Origin: Micromonospora costi
Lineage (GTDB): Bacteria; Actinomycetota; Actinomycetes; Mycobacteriales; Micromonosporaceae
DNA: 64,000 nucleotides
Direction of reading: 5' to 3'
NCBI RefSeq assembly: GCF_003626655.1
Contig: NZ_RBAN01000002.1
Span: 372,001-436,000 of the forward strand
The notes below the pieces were generated by a model. It did no database searches. It was given only the letters and a program-made list of their open reading frames with translations, and was not told where the DNA came from. This document shows, in pieces, positions 33,344 to 43,103 of this stretch; the first letter of the stretch is position 1; each line of letters starts with the position of its first letter. The translations under genes were made by a program, and so were the position numbers.

Positions 33344-34447
33344 TCAGCCGCGCTCGCGCTGGTCGGCCGGGTCGTTGACCAGGCTCGTCGGGGACACCGG
33401 CTCCGGCGCGGGAAGCCCCTTCGGGGTGCCGCCGGTGGCCTGCGCCTCGGCGACGCGTACCTCGTCGTGGATCTCCTGGGCGGCGCTGGCGGCCGCCTGC
33501 GCGGCCTCGGCGGCCTCCCGCTCCACCTCGCCGGCGCCCTTGCTGGCCTCCGGCGACGGCGCGTCGCCGACCATGCCGGCCAGCCCGCCCAGCGCGCCGC
33601 CCATGCCCTCCAGCGCCTTGGTCAGCTCGGCCGGCACGATCCACACCTTGTTGGCGGTGCCGTTCGCGATCTGCGGCAGGGCCTGGAGGTACTGGTAGGC
33701 GAGCACCTTCTGGCTCGGGTTGGCCTGGTGGATCGCGTCGAAGACGGTACGGATCGCCTTCGCCTGACCCTCGGCCTGGAGGATCCGGGCCTGCCGGTCA
33801 CCGTCGGCGCGGAGCACGGCCGCCTGCTTCTCACCCTCGGCGGTGAGGATCTGCGACTGCTTGAGACCCTCGGCGTTCAGGATCGCGGCCCGGCGGTCAC
33901 GCTCGGCGCGCATCTGCTTCTCCATGGAGTCGCGGATGCTCGGCGGCGGCTCGATCGCCTTGATCTCGACCCGGGTGACCTTGATGCCCCACCGGCCGGT
34001 CGTCTCGTCCAGCACGCCGGACAGGTGCCGGTTGATCTCCTCCCGGCTGGTCAGCGCCCGCTCCAGGTCCAGCGAGCCGATGACGTTACGCAGCGTCGTG
34101 ACGGTCAGCTGCTCGATGGCCTGGAGGAAGTTCGAGATCTCGTACGTGGCCCGGACCGAGTCGACGACCTTGAAGTAGAGCACCGTGTCGATCGAGACGA
34201 CCAGGTTGTCGGACGTGATCACGGGCTGCGGCGGGAAGCTGACCACCTGCTCGCGCATGTCGACCTTGGTGCGTACCGCGTCGATGAACGGCACCAGCAG
34301 GTTGAGGCCCGGGTTGAGGGTGCGCTTGTACTTTCCCAGCCGCTCCACCACGTCCTGGCGCTGCTGCGGCACGATCCGCACCGCCTTGGCCAGCGTCACC
34401 ACGGCGATCAACGCCACGGCGATCACCAGCACCGTTATCGCTGTCAT
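33344..34447 (-). CDS. SPFH/band-7 (stomatin-like, QmcA-type) membrane protein
   Basis: Protein of 367 residues. An N-terminal membrane segment (ITVLVIAVALIAVVTLA) is followed by the SPFH domain: VPQQRQDVVERLGKYKRTLNPGLNLLVPFIDAV and TLRNVIGSLDLERALTSREEINRHL. A long charged coiled-coil region (about 170-260) and an Ala/Glu-rich disordered tail follow. Such proteins form oligomeric rings at membrane microdomains and often pair with NfeD. The NfeD-like gene is immediately upstream, 5 bp away, as in many bacteria. The ATG at 34447 begins the hydrophobic segment; earlier in-frame codons overlap NfeD. Confidence 0.9.
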   Translation of the reverse strand: MTAITVLVIAVALIAVVTLAKAVRIVPQQRQDVVERLGKYKRTLNPGLNLLVPFIDAVRTKVDMREQVVSFPPQPVITSDNLVVSIDTVLYFKVVDSVRATYEISNFLQAIEQLTVTTLRNVIGSLDLERALTSREEINRHLSGVLDETTGRWGIKVTRVEIKAIEPPPSIRDSMEKQMRAERDRRAAILNAEGLKQSQILTAEGEKQAAVLRADGDRQARILQAEGQAKAIRTVFDAIHQANPSQKVLAYQYLQALPQIANGTANKVWIVPAELTKALEGMGGALGGLAGMVGDAPSPEASKGAGEVEREAAEAAQAAASAAQEIHDEVRVAEAQATGGTPKGLPAPEPVSPTSLVNDPADQRERG

Positions 34448-34452
34448 CCCGT

Positions 34453-34926
34453 TCACCCTCCCGCTTCCGGCAGCTCGCCGGCGGACGAAACGTCGTCCTG
34501 CCACACCAGGGCCGTTGCGCCCCTGACCTTTATCACCCGCACCCGCTGACCGGTCTCGAACGACTGCGTCACGTCGTACGGCCGGGCGGTCCACAACTCA
34601 CCGTCGATCTTGACAAGGCCGTGCTCGGCGTCGACCCGCTCCAGCACCAGCGCGCTGGCGCCTTCGAGGGCCTCGACCCCGAACGGCTGCTCGCCGCTCT
34701 CCAACGCGGGACGCCGGTGCCGCCGGATGACCGGCCGCACCACCGCCACGGTCAGTGCCGAGACCGCCGCGAACACCAGCGCCTGCACGGCGGGCGGCGC
34801 ACCGAGCCCCGCCGCCCCGGCGGCCGCGAAAGCGCCGGCCGCGAACATGATCAGGAACAGCGTCGTCGTAAAGATCTCGGCGACCGCCAGCAGCACACCC
34901 AACACGATCCACAGCACGGCGTCCAC
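34453..34926 (-). CDS. NfeD-family membrane protein
   Basis: Protein of 157 residues. Two or three N-terminal helices (VLWIVLGVLLAVAEIFTTTLFLIMFAAGAFAAAGAA, then QALVFAAVSALTVAVV) precede a C-terminal OB-fold domain (ALVLERVDAEHGLVKIDGELWTARPYD ... GQRVRVIKVRGATALVW). It is the short NfeD type without the ClpP-class protease domain. It probably supports the stomatin-like protein encoded just downstream in membrane-domain organisation. The GTG at 34926 is preceded 6 nt upstream by CACGAT, a possible leaderless -10. Confidence 0.88.
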   Translation of the reverse strand: MDAVLWIVLGVLLAVAEIFTTTLFLIMFAAGAFAAAGAAGLGAPPAVQALVFAAVSALTVAVVRPVIRRHRRPALESGEQPFGVEALEGASALVLERVDAEHGLVKIDGELWTARPYDVTQSFETGQRVRVIKVRGATALVWQDDVSSAGELPEAGG

Positions 34927-35045
34927 CCCACGATCGTGACACGCGAATGCACGCGCGGCTGCCCCGCGAAGATCAGTAAAGTCGGCGGCACCGCCTCCGG
35001 GCACCGCGGGGGCGGGCGCCGCACCGGCCGGATCGAGGAGAGCCC

Positions 35046-36353
35046 GTGTACCTGCTGCCCGACACCGCCCGACAGGTCGATTTCCTGGTCTCACAGGCAC
35101 AGGCGCGAGGACGTACGCCGTCGCTGGTGATGGGCGTGGTCCGCGACGGTGATCTGGCACACGTGGCCGTCGCGGGCGGGCACCCCCGAGCCGACGGCGA
35201 CCTCCAGTACCGGATCGGCTCGATCAGCAAGACGATGACCGCCACGCTGGTGATGCAGGAGCGCGACGCCGGCCGGCTGGCCCTCGACGACCGGCTCGAG
35301 GAGCACCTGCCCGGCACCGGGATCGGCGACCTCACCCTGCGGCAGCTCCTCGGGCACGCCAGCGGCCTGCAACGCGAGCCCGACGGCGACTGGTGGGAGC
35401 GGGCCGAGGGCGTGGACCTGGCGACGCTGCTCTCCCGGGTCGACGCCGGCAAGATCGCGTACCCGCCGCACCGGTCGTACCACTACTCCAACCTGGCGTA
35501 CGGCCTGCTCGGCGGGGTGTTGGAGCGGATCACCGGCACGCCGTGGGCGCAGCTGCTGCGGGAGCGGATCCTCGATCCGCTGGGCATGGACCGCACCACG
35601 TACCAGGCCACCGAGCCCTTCGCCCGCGGCTACGTGGTGCACCCGTGGCACGGCACGCTGCGCGAGGAGCCGCGTACCGACACGGGCGCGATGGCCCCCG
35701 CCGGCCAGCTCTGGTCGACGGTCACGGACCTGGCCCGCTGGGCGGCGTTCCTGGCCGGCCCGGCGCCCGCCGTGCTCGCGCCCGACACCCTGACCGAGAT
35801 GTGCGCACCGGTCGTGATCAGCGATCTCGACTCGTGGACCGGCGGGCACGGCCTCGGGCTGGAGCTGTACCGCGACGGCGACCGGGTGTACGTCGGGCAC
35901 GGCGGCTCGATGCCCGGGTACGTAGCCGCCCTCGCCGTGCACCGCCCGAGCCGCACCGCCGTGGTCGGCTACGCCAACGCGTACGGCTTCGCCATCGGGA
36001 GCCTGGGGCGGCGGATCCTCACCGCCGTCCTCGACGCCGAACCGCCGCTCGCGCGGCCCTGGGTCCCGACCGCCGCGACCCCGCCCGGCGAGGTGACCGA
36101 GTTGAGCGGCCGCTGGTGGTGGATGGGCGTACCCCTCGACGTCACCTGGGACGCGACCGCCGGAGAGCTGGTGCTCCTCATGCGGGGCGAGCGGGAGAGC
36201 CGGTTCGTGCCCGAGGGCCCGGACCGCTGGCGGGGCCGCACCGGCCCGGAGAACGGCGAGATCCTCGCGGCACAACGCGACGAGTCAGGCGCCGTCACGG
36301 CACTGGACATGGCCACGTTCCTGTTCACCCGAACACCCGACCAGGAGCCCTGA
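35046..36353 (+). CDS. serine hydrolase, class C beta-lactamase/DD-peptidase family
   Basis: Protein of 435 residues. The nucleophile motif SxxK is in GSISKTMTATL near residue 60, the YxN motif in YHYSNLAYGLLGG near 147, and the HxG motif in VYVGHGGSMPGY near 290. A C-terminal beta-rich domain (about 350-435, ELSGRWWWMGVPLDVTW) is common in this family. No signal peptide is visible, so it is probably cytoplasmic. Members include esterases, D-amino-acid peptidases and beta-lactamases; the substrate is open. The GTG start follows GAGGAGAG. It is divergent from the nfeD-SPFH operon. Confidence 0.85.
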   Translation: MYLLPDTARQVDFLVSQAQARGRTPSLVMGVVRDGDLAHVAVAGGHPRADGDLQYRIGSISKTMTATLVMQERDAGRLALDDRLEEHLPGTGIGDLTLRQLLGHASGLQREPDGDWWERAEGVDLATLLSRVDAGKIAYPPHRSYHYSNLAYGLLGGVLERITGTPWAQLLRERILDPLGMDRTTYQATEPFARGYVVHPWHGTLREEPRTDTGAMAPAGQLWSTVTDLARWAAFLAGPAPAVLAPDTLTEMCAPVVISDLDSWTGGHGLGLELYRDGDRVYVGHGGSMPGYVAALAVHRPSRTAVVGYANAYGFAIGSLGRRILTAVLDAEPPLARPWVPTAATPPGEVTELSGRWWWMGVPLDVTWDATAGELVLLMRGERESRFVPEGPDRWRGRTGPENGEILAAQRDESGAVTALDMATFLFTRTPDQEP

Positions 36354-36370
36354 CCCGCGCCCGCAGGGCC

Positions 36371-37183
36371 TCAGGCGGGTTCGGTCACGAAGTCGATCAG
36401 GCGTTCCATCGCGTTGATGAGCGGCGTCTCCACGTCGGCGAAGGAATTCACGCGGGACAGGATGTGCCGCCACATGTCGGCCGGCTCGGCCACGCCCAGC
36501 GCCGCGCAGACCCCCTCCTTCCACGGCCGCCCCGGCGGCACCACCGGCCACGCGGCGATGCCGAGCGCCGCCGGCTTGACCGCCTGCCACACGTCGACGT
36601 ACGGGTGGCCGGTCACCAGCACGTGCGGCGAGGTCACGGTCGCGACGATCCGGCTCTCCTTCGAGCCGGGCACCAGGTGGTCCACGAGCACACCGAGCCG
36701 CCGGCCCGGCCCGGGCGCGAACGCGCGCACCTCGGCCTCCAGGGCGTCGATGCCGTCCAACGGCTCGACCACCACGCCCTCGATCCGCAGGTCGTCACCC
36801 CAGATCCGCTCGACCAGCGCGGCGTCGTGCACGCCCTCCACCCAGATGCGGCTCGCCTTGGCGACCTGGGCGCGTACCCCGTCCAATGCGATCGAACCGG
36901 AGGCCGTCCGGCGGCGGGGAGCCGGCGCGGGGCCGCGCACCGGGCGGCGCAGCGTCACCGGCTGACCGTCGAGCAGGAACGCGGCGGGCAGCAGCGGGAA
37001 GTTGCGCCGCCGGCCGTGCCGGTCCTCCAGCACCACCGCGCCGGACTCGAAACCCACCACGGCGCCGCAGAACCCGGAATCGGCGTCCTCGACCACGAGG
37101 TCGGGCTCGGCGTCCACCTCCGGCACGACCCTGCGCCGCCGCCAGTCCCCCGCCAACACGTCGCTCTCGTACCGCCGCGCCAT
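36371..37183 (-). CDS. DUF3097 family protein
   Basis: Protein of 270 residues typical of an actinobacterial family of unknown function (DUF3097). Characteristic strings are DVLAGDWRRRRVVPEV at the N-terminus, ASRIWVEGVHDAALVERIWGDDLRIEGVVVEPLDG in the middle (the toprim-like segment usually noted in this family), and ETPLINAMERLIDFVTEP at the C-terminus. The ATG at 37183 lies 7 nt after a TAGCGT -10 box, predicting a leaderless mRNA. It converges with the serine hydrolase gene, with only 17 bp between stops. Confidence 0.85.
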   Translation of the reverse strand: MARRYESDVLAGDWRRRRVVPEVDAEPDLVVEDADSGFCGAVVGFESGAVVLEDRHGRRRNFPLLPAAFLLDGQPVTLRRPVRGPAPAPRRRTASGSIALDGVRAQVAKASRIWVEGVHDAALVERIWGDDLRIEGVVVEPLDGIDALEAEVRAFAPGPGRRLGVLVDHLVPGSKESRIVATVTSPHVLVTGHPYVDVWQAVKPAALGIAAWPVVPPGRPWKEGVCAALGVAEPADMWRHILSRVNSFADVETPLINAMERLIDFVTEPA

Positions 37184-37190
37184 GTGGATC

Positions 37191-37196
37191 ACGCTA
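37191..37196 (-). promoter_or_regulatory. -10 box of the DUF3097 gene
   Basis: TAGCGT on the minus strand, 7 nt before the ATG at 37183; predicted leaderless. Confidence 0.5.
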
Positions 37197-37428
37197 ACGG
37201 GCCGCTCCGCCCGCGACACGCCGCCACGCCGCCGGCTCCCGTGACGTCCACCGGCCCGGGCGTACGGCGATCATGCGCCGAACCGGCCGGGATTTTCCGC
37301 CTTTGTGAGCCCTCGCCCAGGCATGATCGACGAGAACCGCCGGGCGGGCACGGAGGGGGCGAAGCGGGCAGTCCGGGCCAGGCGACGCCGCCGCGCCGGC
37401 AGCCGAGACACAGCCGGTGGTGACCACG

Positions 37429-37434
37429 TACCCT
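37429..37434 (+). promoter_or_regulatory. -10 box of the 37441 gene
   Basis: TACCCT, then 6 nt, then the ATG at 37441; predicted leaderless. Confidence 0.5.
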
Positions 37435-37440
37435 TTCGGC

Positions 37441-38235
37441 ATGTCCACCCCCGCAGCGGGCGCGGCGACGCTGGCGCCCCGCCGGTCGAGCCGGTTCGTT
37501 GCCTGGGTACGCGCGTGGCGCGCCGGGCTGGTGCCGTTTGACGAGGTCGCCGACGCCATCGCCGGCGACGAGGAGCACCTGGTCGCCGACGCGCCCGGCA
37601 CCTGGACCGACGTGCCGCTCGGCGAGGCGCTGCCCACCCTCGCCAAGCTCTCGCCCGACGAGATCCGCCTGGTGCTGCCGGCGCCCGGCGACCCCCGGGG
37701 GCTGCCCGGCCCGGGCGACTTCGCGGGCGCCGCGCTGCTCGCGGGCGAGGCGGTGGTGGCCGGTGGCCTGGGGCTGATCCCGCAGGTGCGCACGCACACG
37801 TCGGGCTCCGGGGACATCTTCGAGACGGTGCTCTGGCGGGTCTACCCGCTGCCGGCCGACGCGCCCGCGGCGTCGCTCTCCCTGCCCGGCGCCGCCGAGG
37901 CCGAGGCCGAACTGGCCGCGGCGCTCGCCGAGACGACCGCCGCGCTGACCCGCCTCGACGTCGCCCAGTGGCGGCCCGAACTGGCCGGCGCGCTGGAGGC
38001 CCTGCGCCGGCCGGACGGCGCCACCGACCTGCCGCCAGGCTTCGACCCGCGCGCCCGCAGGCTCTTCGCCCGGGCCGCCGTACTCGACCGGGTGCTCGCC
38101 CTGGCCGGGCACGCCGCACCGGGCGGCGCCATCAACAACTACGAGGCGCAGCAGCGCGACGCCGCCCTGCGGCCGCTGACCACCGCCTGCCGGCAGGCCC
38201 TGGTCGCCGCCTGCAACGCGCCCCTGCGGCCCTGA
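37441..38235 (+). CDS. conserved actinobacterial protein of unknown function
   Basis: Protein of 264 residues, soluble, with no motif I recognise. It is rich in Ala, Leu and acidic residues. An N-terminal part RSSRFVAWVRAWRAGLVPFDEVADAIAGDEEHLV is followed by alternating strand/helix segments, and the C-terminal third is helical (LFARAAVLDRVLALAGHAAPGGAINNYEAQQRDAALRPL). The ATG is set by a -10 box 6 nt upstream. It converges with the HAD phosphatase gene, with 45 bp between stops. Confidence 0.7.
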   Translation: MSTPAAGAATLAPRRSSRFVAWVRAWRAGLVPFDEVADAIAGDEEHLVADAPGTWTDVPLGEALPTLAKLSPDEIRLVLPAPGDPRGLPGPGDFAGAALLAGEAVVAGGLGLIPQVRTHTSGSGDIFETVLWRVYPLPADAPAASLSLPGAAEAEAELAAALAETTAALTRLDVAQWRPELAGALEALRRPDGATDLPPGFDPRARRLFARAAVLDRVLALAGHAAPGGAINNYEAQQRDAALRPLTTACRQALVAACNAPLRP

Positions 38236-38280
38236 GGAGGAGCCAGAGACCGGCCGCGGCGCCGCCGCTGACCGGCCCGG

Positions 38281-39060
38281 TCAGATCTCGTCGATCAGGT
38301 CGGCGACCGACTCGACGATCCGCGACGGCCGGTACGGGTAGCGCTCCGCCTCGGCGCGGGTACTGATGCCCGTCATCACGAGGATCGTCTCCAGGCCCGC
38401 CTCCAGGCCGCAGAGGATGTCGGTGTCCATCCGGTCGCCGATCATCGCCGTGCTCTCCGAGTGCGCGTTGATCGTGTTCAGGGCGGACCGCATCATCATC
38501 GGGTTGGGCTTGCCCACGAAGTACGGCTCGATGCCGGTCGCCTTCGAGATCATCGCGGCCACCGAGCCGGCAGCCGGCAGCGCGCCCTCGACCGACGGAC
38601 CGGTCACGTCGGGGTTGGTGCAGATGAACCGCGCCCCGTCGTTGATCAGACGGATCGCCTTGGTGATCGCCTCGAAGCTGTAGGTGCGGGTCTCCCCCAG
38701 CACCACGTAGTCCGGCGCGAAGTCGGTCAGCACGTAGCCGACCGCGTGCAGGGCGGTGGTGAGCCCGGCCTCCCCGATGACGTACGCGGTGCCGCCCGGC
38801 CGCTGGTCGCCGAGGAACTGGGCGGTGGCCAGCGCCGACGACCAGATCGCCTCCTCCGGCACGTCCAGCCCCATCCGGCTGAGCCGGGCCTGCAGGTCCC
38901 GGGGCGTGTAGATCGAGTTGTTGGTGAGCACCAGGAACGGCTTGCCGGAGGCGCGCAGCCGCTTGACGAACTCCGGCGCGCCGGGCACGGGCTGGCCCTC
39001 GTGGACCAGCACACCGTCCATGTCGGTGAGCCAGCTCTCCACGGGCTTACGGTCCAGCAT
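38281..39060 (-). CDS. HAD-IIA (NagD-like) phosphatase
   Basis: Hydrolase of 259 residues with all HAD motifs in a IIA cap arrangement: motif I LTDMDGVLVHEG (nucleophile and second Asp), motif II FLVLTNNSIYTPRDLQARL, the Lys in YFVGKPNPMMM, and motif IV AMIGDRMDTDILCGLEAG. NagD-type enzymes dephosphorylate small phosphates such as nucleotide or sugar phosphates; the substrate is not evident. GGGAGC lies before the ATG at 39060; an in-frame ATG at 39072 is the alternative. It follows the ferrochelatase gene by 35 bp and may be cotranscribed. Confidence 0.9.
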   Translation of the reverse strand: MLDRKPVESWLTDMDGVLVHEGQPVPGAPEFVKRLRASGKPFLVLTNNSIYTPRDLQARLSRMGLDVPEEAIWSSALATAQFLGDQRPGGTAYVIGEAGLTTALHAVGYVLTDFAPDYVVLGETRTYSFEAITKAIRLINDGARFICTNPDVTGPSVEGALPAAGSVAAMISKATGIEPYFVGKPNPMMMRSALNTINAHSESTAMIGDRMDTDILCGLEAGLETILVMTGISTRAEAERYPYRPSRIVESVADLIDEI

Positions 39061-39095
39061 CTCTGCTCCCATGAGGGTGTCGGGGCGGGTCGGTG

Positions 39096-40127
39096 TCACG
39101 GGCGGCGGGGCGGCACGCAGCACACCGCCGGGCAGGTGTCCCACAGCGGCAGCTCGCCGAGGCGGCGGCGCAGCCGCGCCCCGTCCGGGTCGGTCCGCTC
39201 GGTGACGAGTTCGCGGACCATCGCCACGAAGCGCGGGTCGACGCCGGGCGTGGCGGCCCGTACGAAGTCCAGGCCGAGCTGCCCGGCCGTCTGCCGCGCC
39301 TCGGTGTCCAGGTCCCAGACCACCTCGAGGTGGTCCGAGACGAACCCGATGGGGCTGACCACCACGCTGGTGGTGGCGCCCGCCTTGGCGAGCGCCGTCA
39401 GGTGGTCGTTGACGTCCGGCTCCAGCCACGGCACCTGCGGCGGGCCGGAGCGGCTCTGCCACACCAGGTCGTACGGGAGGTCGGGCGCGGCGGCCGCGGC
39501 CACCAGCCGGGCGGTCTCGTGGAGCTGCGCCTCGTACCGGCCGCCGTGCGGGCCGGCGCTCGCGGCCATCGAGACGGGCACCGAGTGGGCGGTGAAGACG
39601 ATCCGGGTGGTGTCCCGCTTCGCCGGGTCGAGCTGGTCGAGTGCCGCCTTCACGGCGTCGACGTGCGGCTCGACGAAGCCCGGGTGGTCCCAGAACTGGC
39701 GCAGCTTCTCGATCACCGGCGCGTCGGCGCCCACGGCCGCCCGGGCCGCGGCGATGTCCTCCTGGTACTGCCGGCAGGACGAGTAGCCGCCGTACGCGCT
39801 GGTGACGAACGCGAGCGCCCGCGTCACCCCGTCGTCGCGCATCTGCGTGACGGTGTCGGCGAGCATCGGATGCCAGTTGCGGTTGCCCCAGTAGACCGGC
39901 AGGTCCAGGCCGTTGGCGGCGAAGTCGGCGCGGATCGCGGCCAGCAGCTCCCGGTTCTGCTGGTTGATCGGGGAGACGCCGCCGAAGTGCTGGTAGTGCT
40001 CGGCGACCTCGGCCAGCCGCTCCGGCGGCACGCCCCGACCCCGGGTGACGTTCTGCAGGAACGGCACCACGTCCTCGGGCCGCTCCGGGCCACCGAAGCT
40101 CACCAGCACCAACGCGTCGTACGCCAT
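39096..40127 (-). CDS. hemH: ferrochelatase (coproporphyrin III type)
   Basis: Enzyme of 343 residues inserting iron into the porphyrin ring. It begins YDALVLVSFGGPERPEDVVPFL; the metal-binding histidine is in FTAHSVPVSMA (His181) and the second site is near VVVSPIGFVSDHLEV. In Gram-positive bacteria and actinobacteria this enzyme usually acts on coproporphyrin III (CpfC). The C-terminus DTCPAVCCV (Cys332, 336, 337) and Cys118 are candidate ligands of the [2Fe-2S] cluster known in actinobacterial ferrochelatases. It follows fabG-fabI as in the mycobacterial mabA-inhA-hemZ block, but a hairpin lies between, so it may have its own promoter. Confidence 0.93.
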   Translation of the reverse strand: MAYDALVLVSFGGPERPEDVVPFLQNVTRGRGVPPERLAEVAEHYQHFGGVSPINQQNRELLAAIRADFAANGLDLPVYWGNRNWHPMLADTVTQMRDDGVTRALAFVTSAYGGYSSCRQYQEDIAAARAAVGADAPVIEKLRQFWDHPGFVEPHVDAVKAALDQLDPAKRDTTRIVFTAHSVPVSMAASAGPHGGRYEAQLHETARLVAAAAAPDLPYDLVWQSRSGPPQVPWLEPDVNDHLTALAKAGATTSVVVSPIGFVSDHLEVVWDLDTEARQTAGQLGLDFVRAATPGVDPRFVAMVRELVTERTDPDGARLRRRLGELPLWDTCPAVCCVPPRRP

Positions 40128-40187
40128 GGTCCCATTCTTCCCCGCGTCCCCGGAGGCCCCGGCGACGCCCCCGCCCGACACCACCTA

Positions 40188-40218
40188 CCGGTGTCCCCGC
40201 CGGCGGCGGGGACACCGG
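40188..40218 (-). terminator. hairpin between fabI and hemH
   Basis: Perfect 14-bp arms CCGGTGTCCCCGCC (40188-40201) and GGCGGGGACACCGG (40205-40218) with a 3-nt loop, 6 bp after the fabI stop codon. It would end or attenuate the fabG-fabI transcript before the ferrochelatase gene. Confidence 0.7.
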
Positions 40219-40224
40219 AGACGG

Positions 40225-40992
40225 TCAGGCGCCGAGGGCGTGGTAGCCGCCGTCGACGTGCACGATCTCGCCCGTCGTCGCCGGGAACCAGTCGGACAGC
40301 AGCGCGAGGCACGCCCGGGCGGCCGGCTCCTGGTCGGTGAGGCTCCAGCCCAGCGGCGCGCGCTCGGTCCAGGCGTCCTCGAACTGCTCGAAGCCGGGGA
40401 TGGACTTCGCGGCCATGGTGCGCAGCGGGCCGGCCGAGACCAGGTTGCTGCGGATGCCCTGCTTGCCGAGGTGCAGGGCGAGGTACCGGGAGGCGGACTC
40501 CAGGCCGGCCTTGGCGACGCCCATCCAGTCGTAGACGGGCCACGCCTTGGTGGCGTCGAACGTGAGACCGACCACGGCGCTGCCGGCGGACATGAGCGGC
40601 AGCGCCGCCACGGCCAGCGACTTGTACGAGTACGTGGAGACCTGCAGCGCGGTGGCGACGTCCTCCCACGGGGCGTCGAGGAAGCCACCGCCGAGGCAGC
40701 TCTGCGGCGCGAACCCGATCGAGTGGACCACGCCGTCCAGGCCGTCCACGTGCTCGCGCACCTTGTCGGCCAGCCCCGCGAGGTGCTCCGGGTTCGTGAC
40801 GTCGAGTTCGATCACCGGGGCCGGCTCGGGCAGCCGCTTGGCGATCCGCTCCACCAGGGAGAGGCGCCCGTAGCCGGTCAGCACGACCTGCGCCCCGTTC
40901 TCCTGGGCGAGCTTCGCCACCGAGAAGGCGATCGAGGCGTCGGTGATGACGCCGGTGACCAGCAGCCGCTTACCGGCCAGCAGTCCGGACAT
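40225..40992 (-). CDS. fabI: enoyl-[acyl-carrier-protein] reductase (InhA/FabI)
   Basis: NADH-dependent reductase of 255 residues, last step of the type II fatty-acid elongation cycle. It begins GLLAGKRLLVTGVITDASIAFSVAKLAQENGAQVVLTGY, the FabI-type cofactor loop. The catalytic Tyr and Lys are in YDWMGVAKAGLESASRYLA, the InhA-type spacing. C-terminal residues VHVDGGYHALGA are typical. Together with the upstream fabG (31 bp gap) it forms the actinobacterial mabA-inhA pair and is the expected target of InhA/FabI inhibitors such as triclosan. Confidence 0.95.
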   Translation of the reverse strand: MSGLLAGKRLLVTGVITDASIAFSVAKLAQENGAQVVLTGYGRLSLVERIAKRLPEPAPVIELDVTNPEHLAGLADKVREHVDGLDGVVHSIGFAPQSCLGGGFLDAPWEDVATALQVSTYSYKSLAVAALPLMSAGSAVVGLTFDATKAWPVYDWMGVAKAGLESASRYLALHLGKQGIRSNLVSAGPLRTMAAKSIPGFEQFEDAWTERAPLGWSLTDQEPAARACLALLSDWFPATTGEIVHVDGGYHALGA

Positions 40993-41022
40993 GCCGGGTT
41001 CCTCCGTCCTGTGTGGTGATCG

Positions 41023-41862
<840 letters not shown>

Positions 41863-41863
41863 C

Positions 41864-41869
41864 TACCCT
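41864..41869 (+). promoter_or_regulatory. -10 box of the histidine kinase gene
   Basis: TACCCT, then 7 nt, then the ATG at 41877; predicted leaderless. Confidence 0.5.
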
Positions 41870-41876
41870 GCGGGGG

Positions 41877-43103
41877 ATGGATCCCACTCCCCTCCGCGTC
41901 GCCGGCGCGGCCCTGCGCCGCTTGTGGGCCGGCCCGGACTACCCGGCGGTCCGGCTCCCGCGGCGACGCTGGCCCCGGTTGGCCGCGGTCGCCTCGACGG
42001 TCGGGTTGTTGGCGCTGGTGGGGCTCACCCTGATCACCGCGCAGTTCCTGCTCGACTCGCGGAAACTGCCCACCGCCACCGCCTGGCTGATCGCGTTCCT
42101 CACCGTCGCGCCCCTGCCGCTCCTGCTGGCCCGGCCGCTCTGGGCCTGGCGGATCATGTTCGTCGGGCAGTTGTTCGGCACGTTCAACCGGCGGCCGACG
42201 GACGACTGGCCGTGGAGCCCCACCCAGATCCTGATCATCCTCGGCGTGCTGGTCGTCGTGGCCTCCCGTGTCGACCGGGCCGTGCTGGCCTGGATCGGGC
42301 TGTTCAGCCTGCTCCCCGTCTGGATCTTCGTGGCGCCGCGCAACCAGGTCGGGATCTGCCTGCTGTTCGTGGTGCTGCTCATCCTCGGCGACCTGATCCG
42401 GCGCAACGTGTCGACGCGCCGGGCGCTGGCCGAGCAGGCCGAGCGCAGCGAGCTGGAGCAGGCCCGGCGCGCCGTCCTGGAGGAGCGCACCCGCATCGCC
42501 CGGGAGATGCACGACGTAGTGGCCCACCACATGTCGATGATCGCCGTGCAGGCGGAGACCGCCCCGTACCGGCTCGGCGAGGTGCCCGACCCGGCGCGGG
42601 ACGAGTTCGCCGCCATCGCCGGCTCGGCACGGGCCGCGCTGACCGACATGCGCCGGCTGCTCGGCGTGCTGCGCAGCGACTCCGAGCAGGCCCGCACCGA
42701 CCCGCAGCCCGACCTCGCGGACCTGCCGGCCCTGGTGGCGTCCGCGCAGCGCGCGGGCATGGCGGTGACGCTCGACGCCGACGTGCCCACCGACCTTCCG
42801 GCGCCGGTGGGCCTGGCCGCGTACCGGATCGTGCAGGAGGGGCTGGCCAACGCGGCCCGCCACGCCGCCGGGGCCGCGGTGCGCGTCACGGTCCGCGCCG
42901 ACGCCGGCGAGCTGGCCGTACGCGTCGTCAACGACGGCACCGGCGCCCCGGGCCCGGACGGACGTGGCGGCGGGCACGGGTTGACGGGCATGCGGGAACG
43001 CGCCGTCGCCCTCGGTGGCACCCTCACCGCCGGAGTGACCGACGACGGCGGCTACGCGGTGCACGCGCGGCTGCCCTGTGACGGAGAGGACATCACCTCG
43101 TGA
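41877..43103 (+). CDS. NarL-type sensor histidine kinase
   Basis: Membrane histidine kinase of 408 residues. About five hydrophobic segments fill residues 32-172 with no large extracellular domain, so it probably senses something in or near the membrane. A short coiled coil is followed by the HisKA_3 phosphoacceptor REMHDVVAHHMSMIAVQAE, then the ATPase N box EGLANAARHAAG and G box GGGHGLTGMRERAVALGG. It phosphorylates the response regulator encoded next, whose GTG start overlaps its stop (GTGA). The signal is unknown. Confidence 0.92.
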   Translation: MDPTPLRVAGAALRRLWAGPDYPAVRLPRRRWPRLAAVASTVGLLALVGLTLITAQFLLDSRKLPTATAWLIAFLTVAPLPLLLARPLWAWRIMFVGQLFGTFNRRPTDDWPWSPTQILIILGVLVVVASRVDRAVLAWIGLFSLLPVWIFVAPRNQVGICLLFVVLLILGDLIRRNVSTRRALAEQAERSELEQARRAVLEERTRIAREMHDVVAHHMSMIAVQAETAPYRLGEVPDPARDEFAAIAGSARAALTDMRRLLGVLRSDSEQARTDPQPDLADLPALVASAQRAGMAVTLDADVPTDLPAPVGLAAYRIVQEGLANAARHAAGAAVRVTVRADAGELAVRVVNDGTGAPGPDGRGGGHGLTGMRERAVALGGTLTAGVTDDGGYAVHARLPCDGEDITS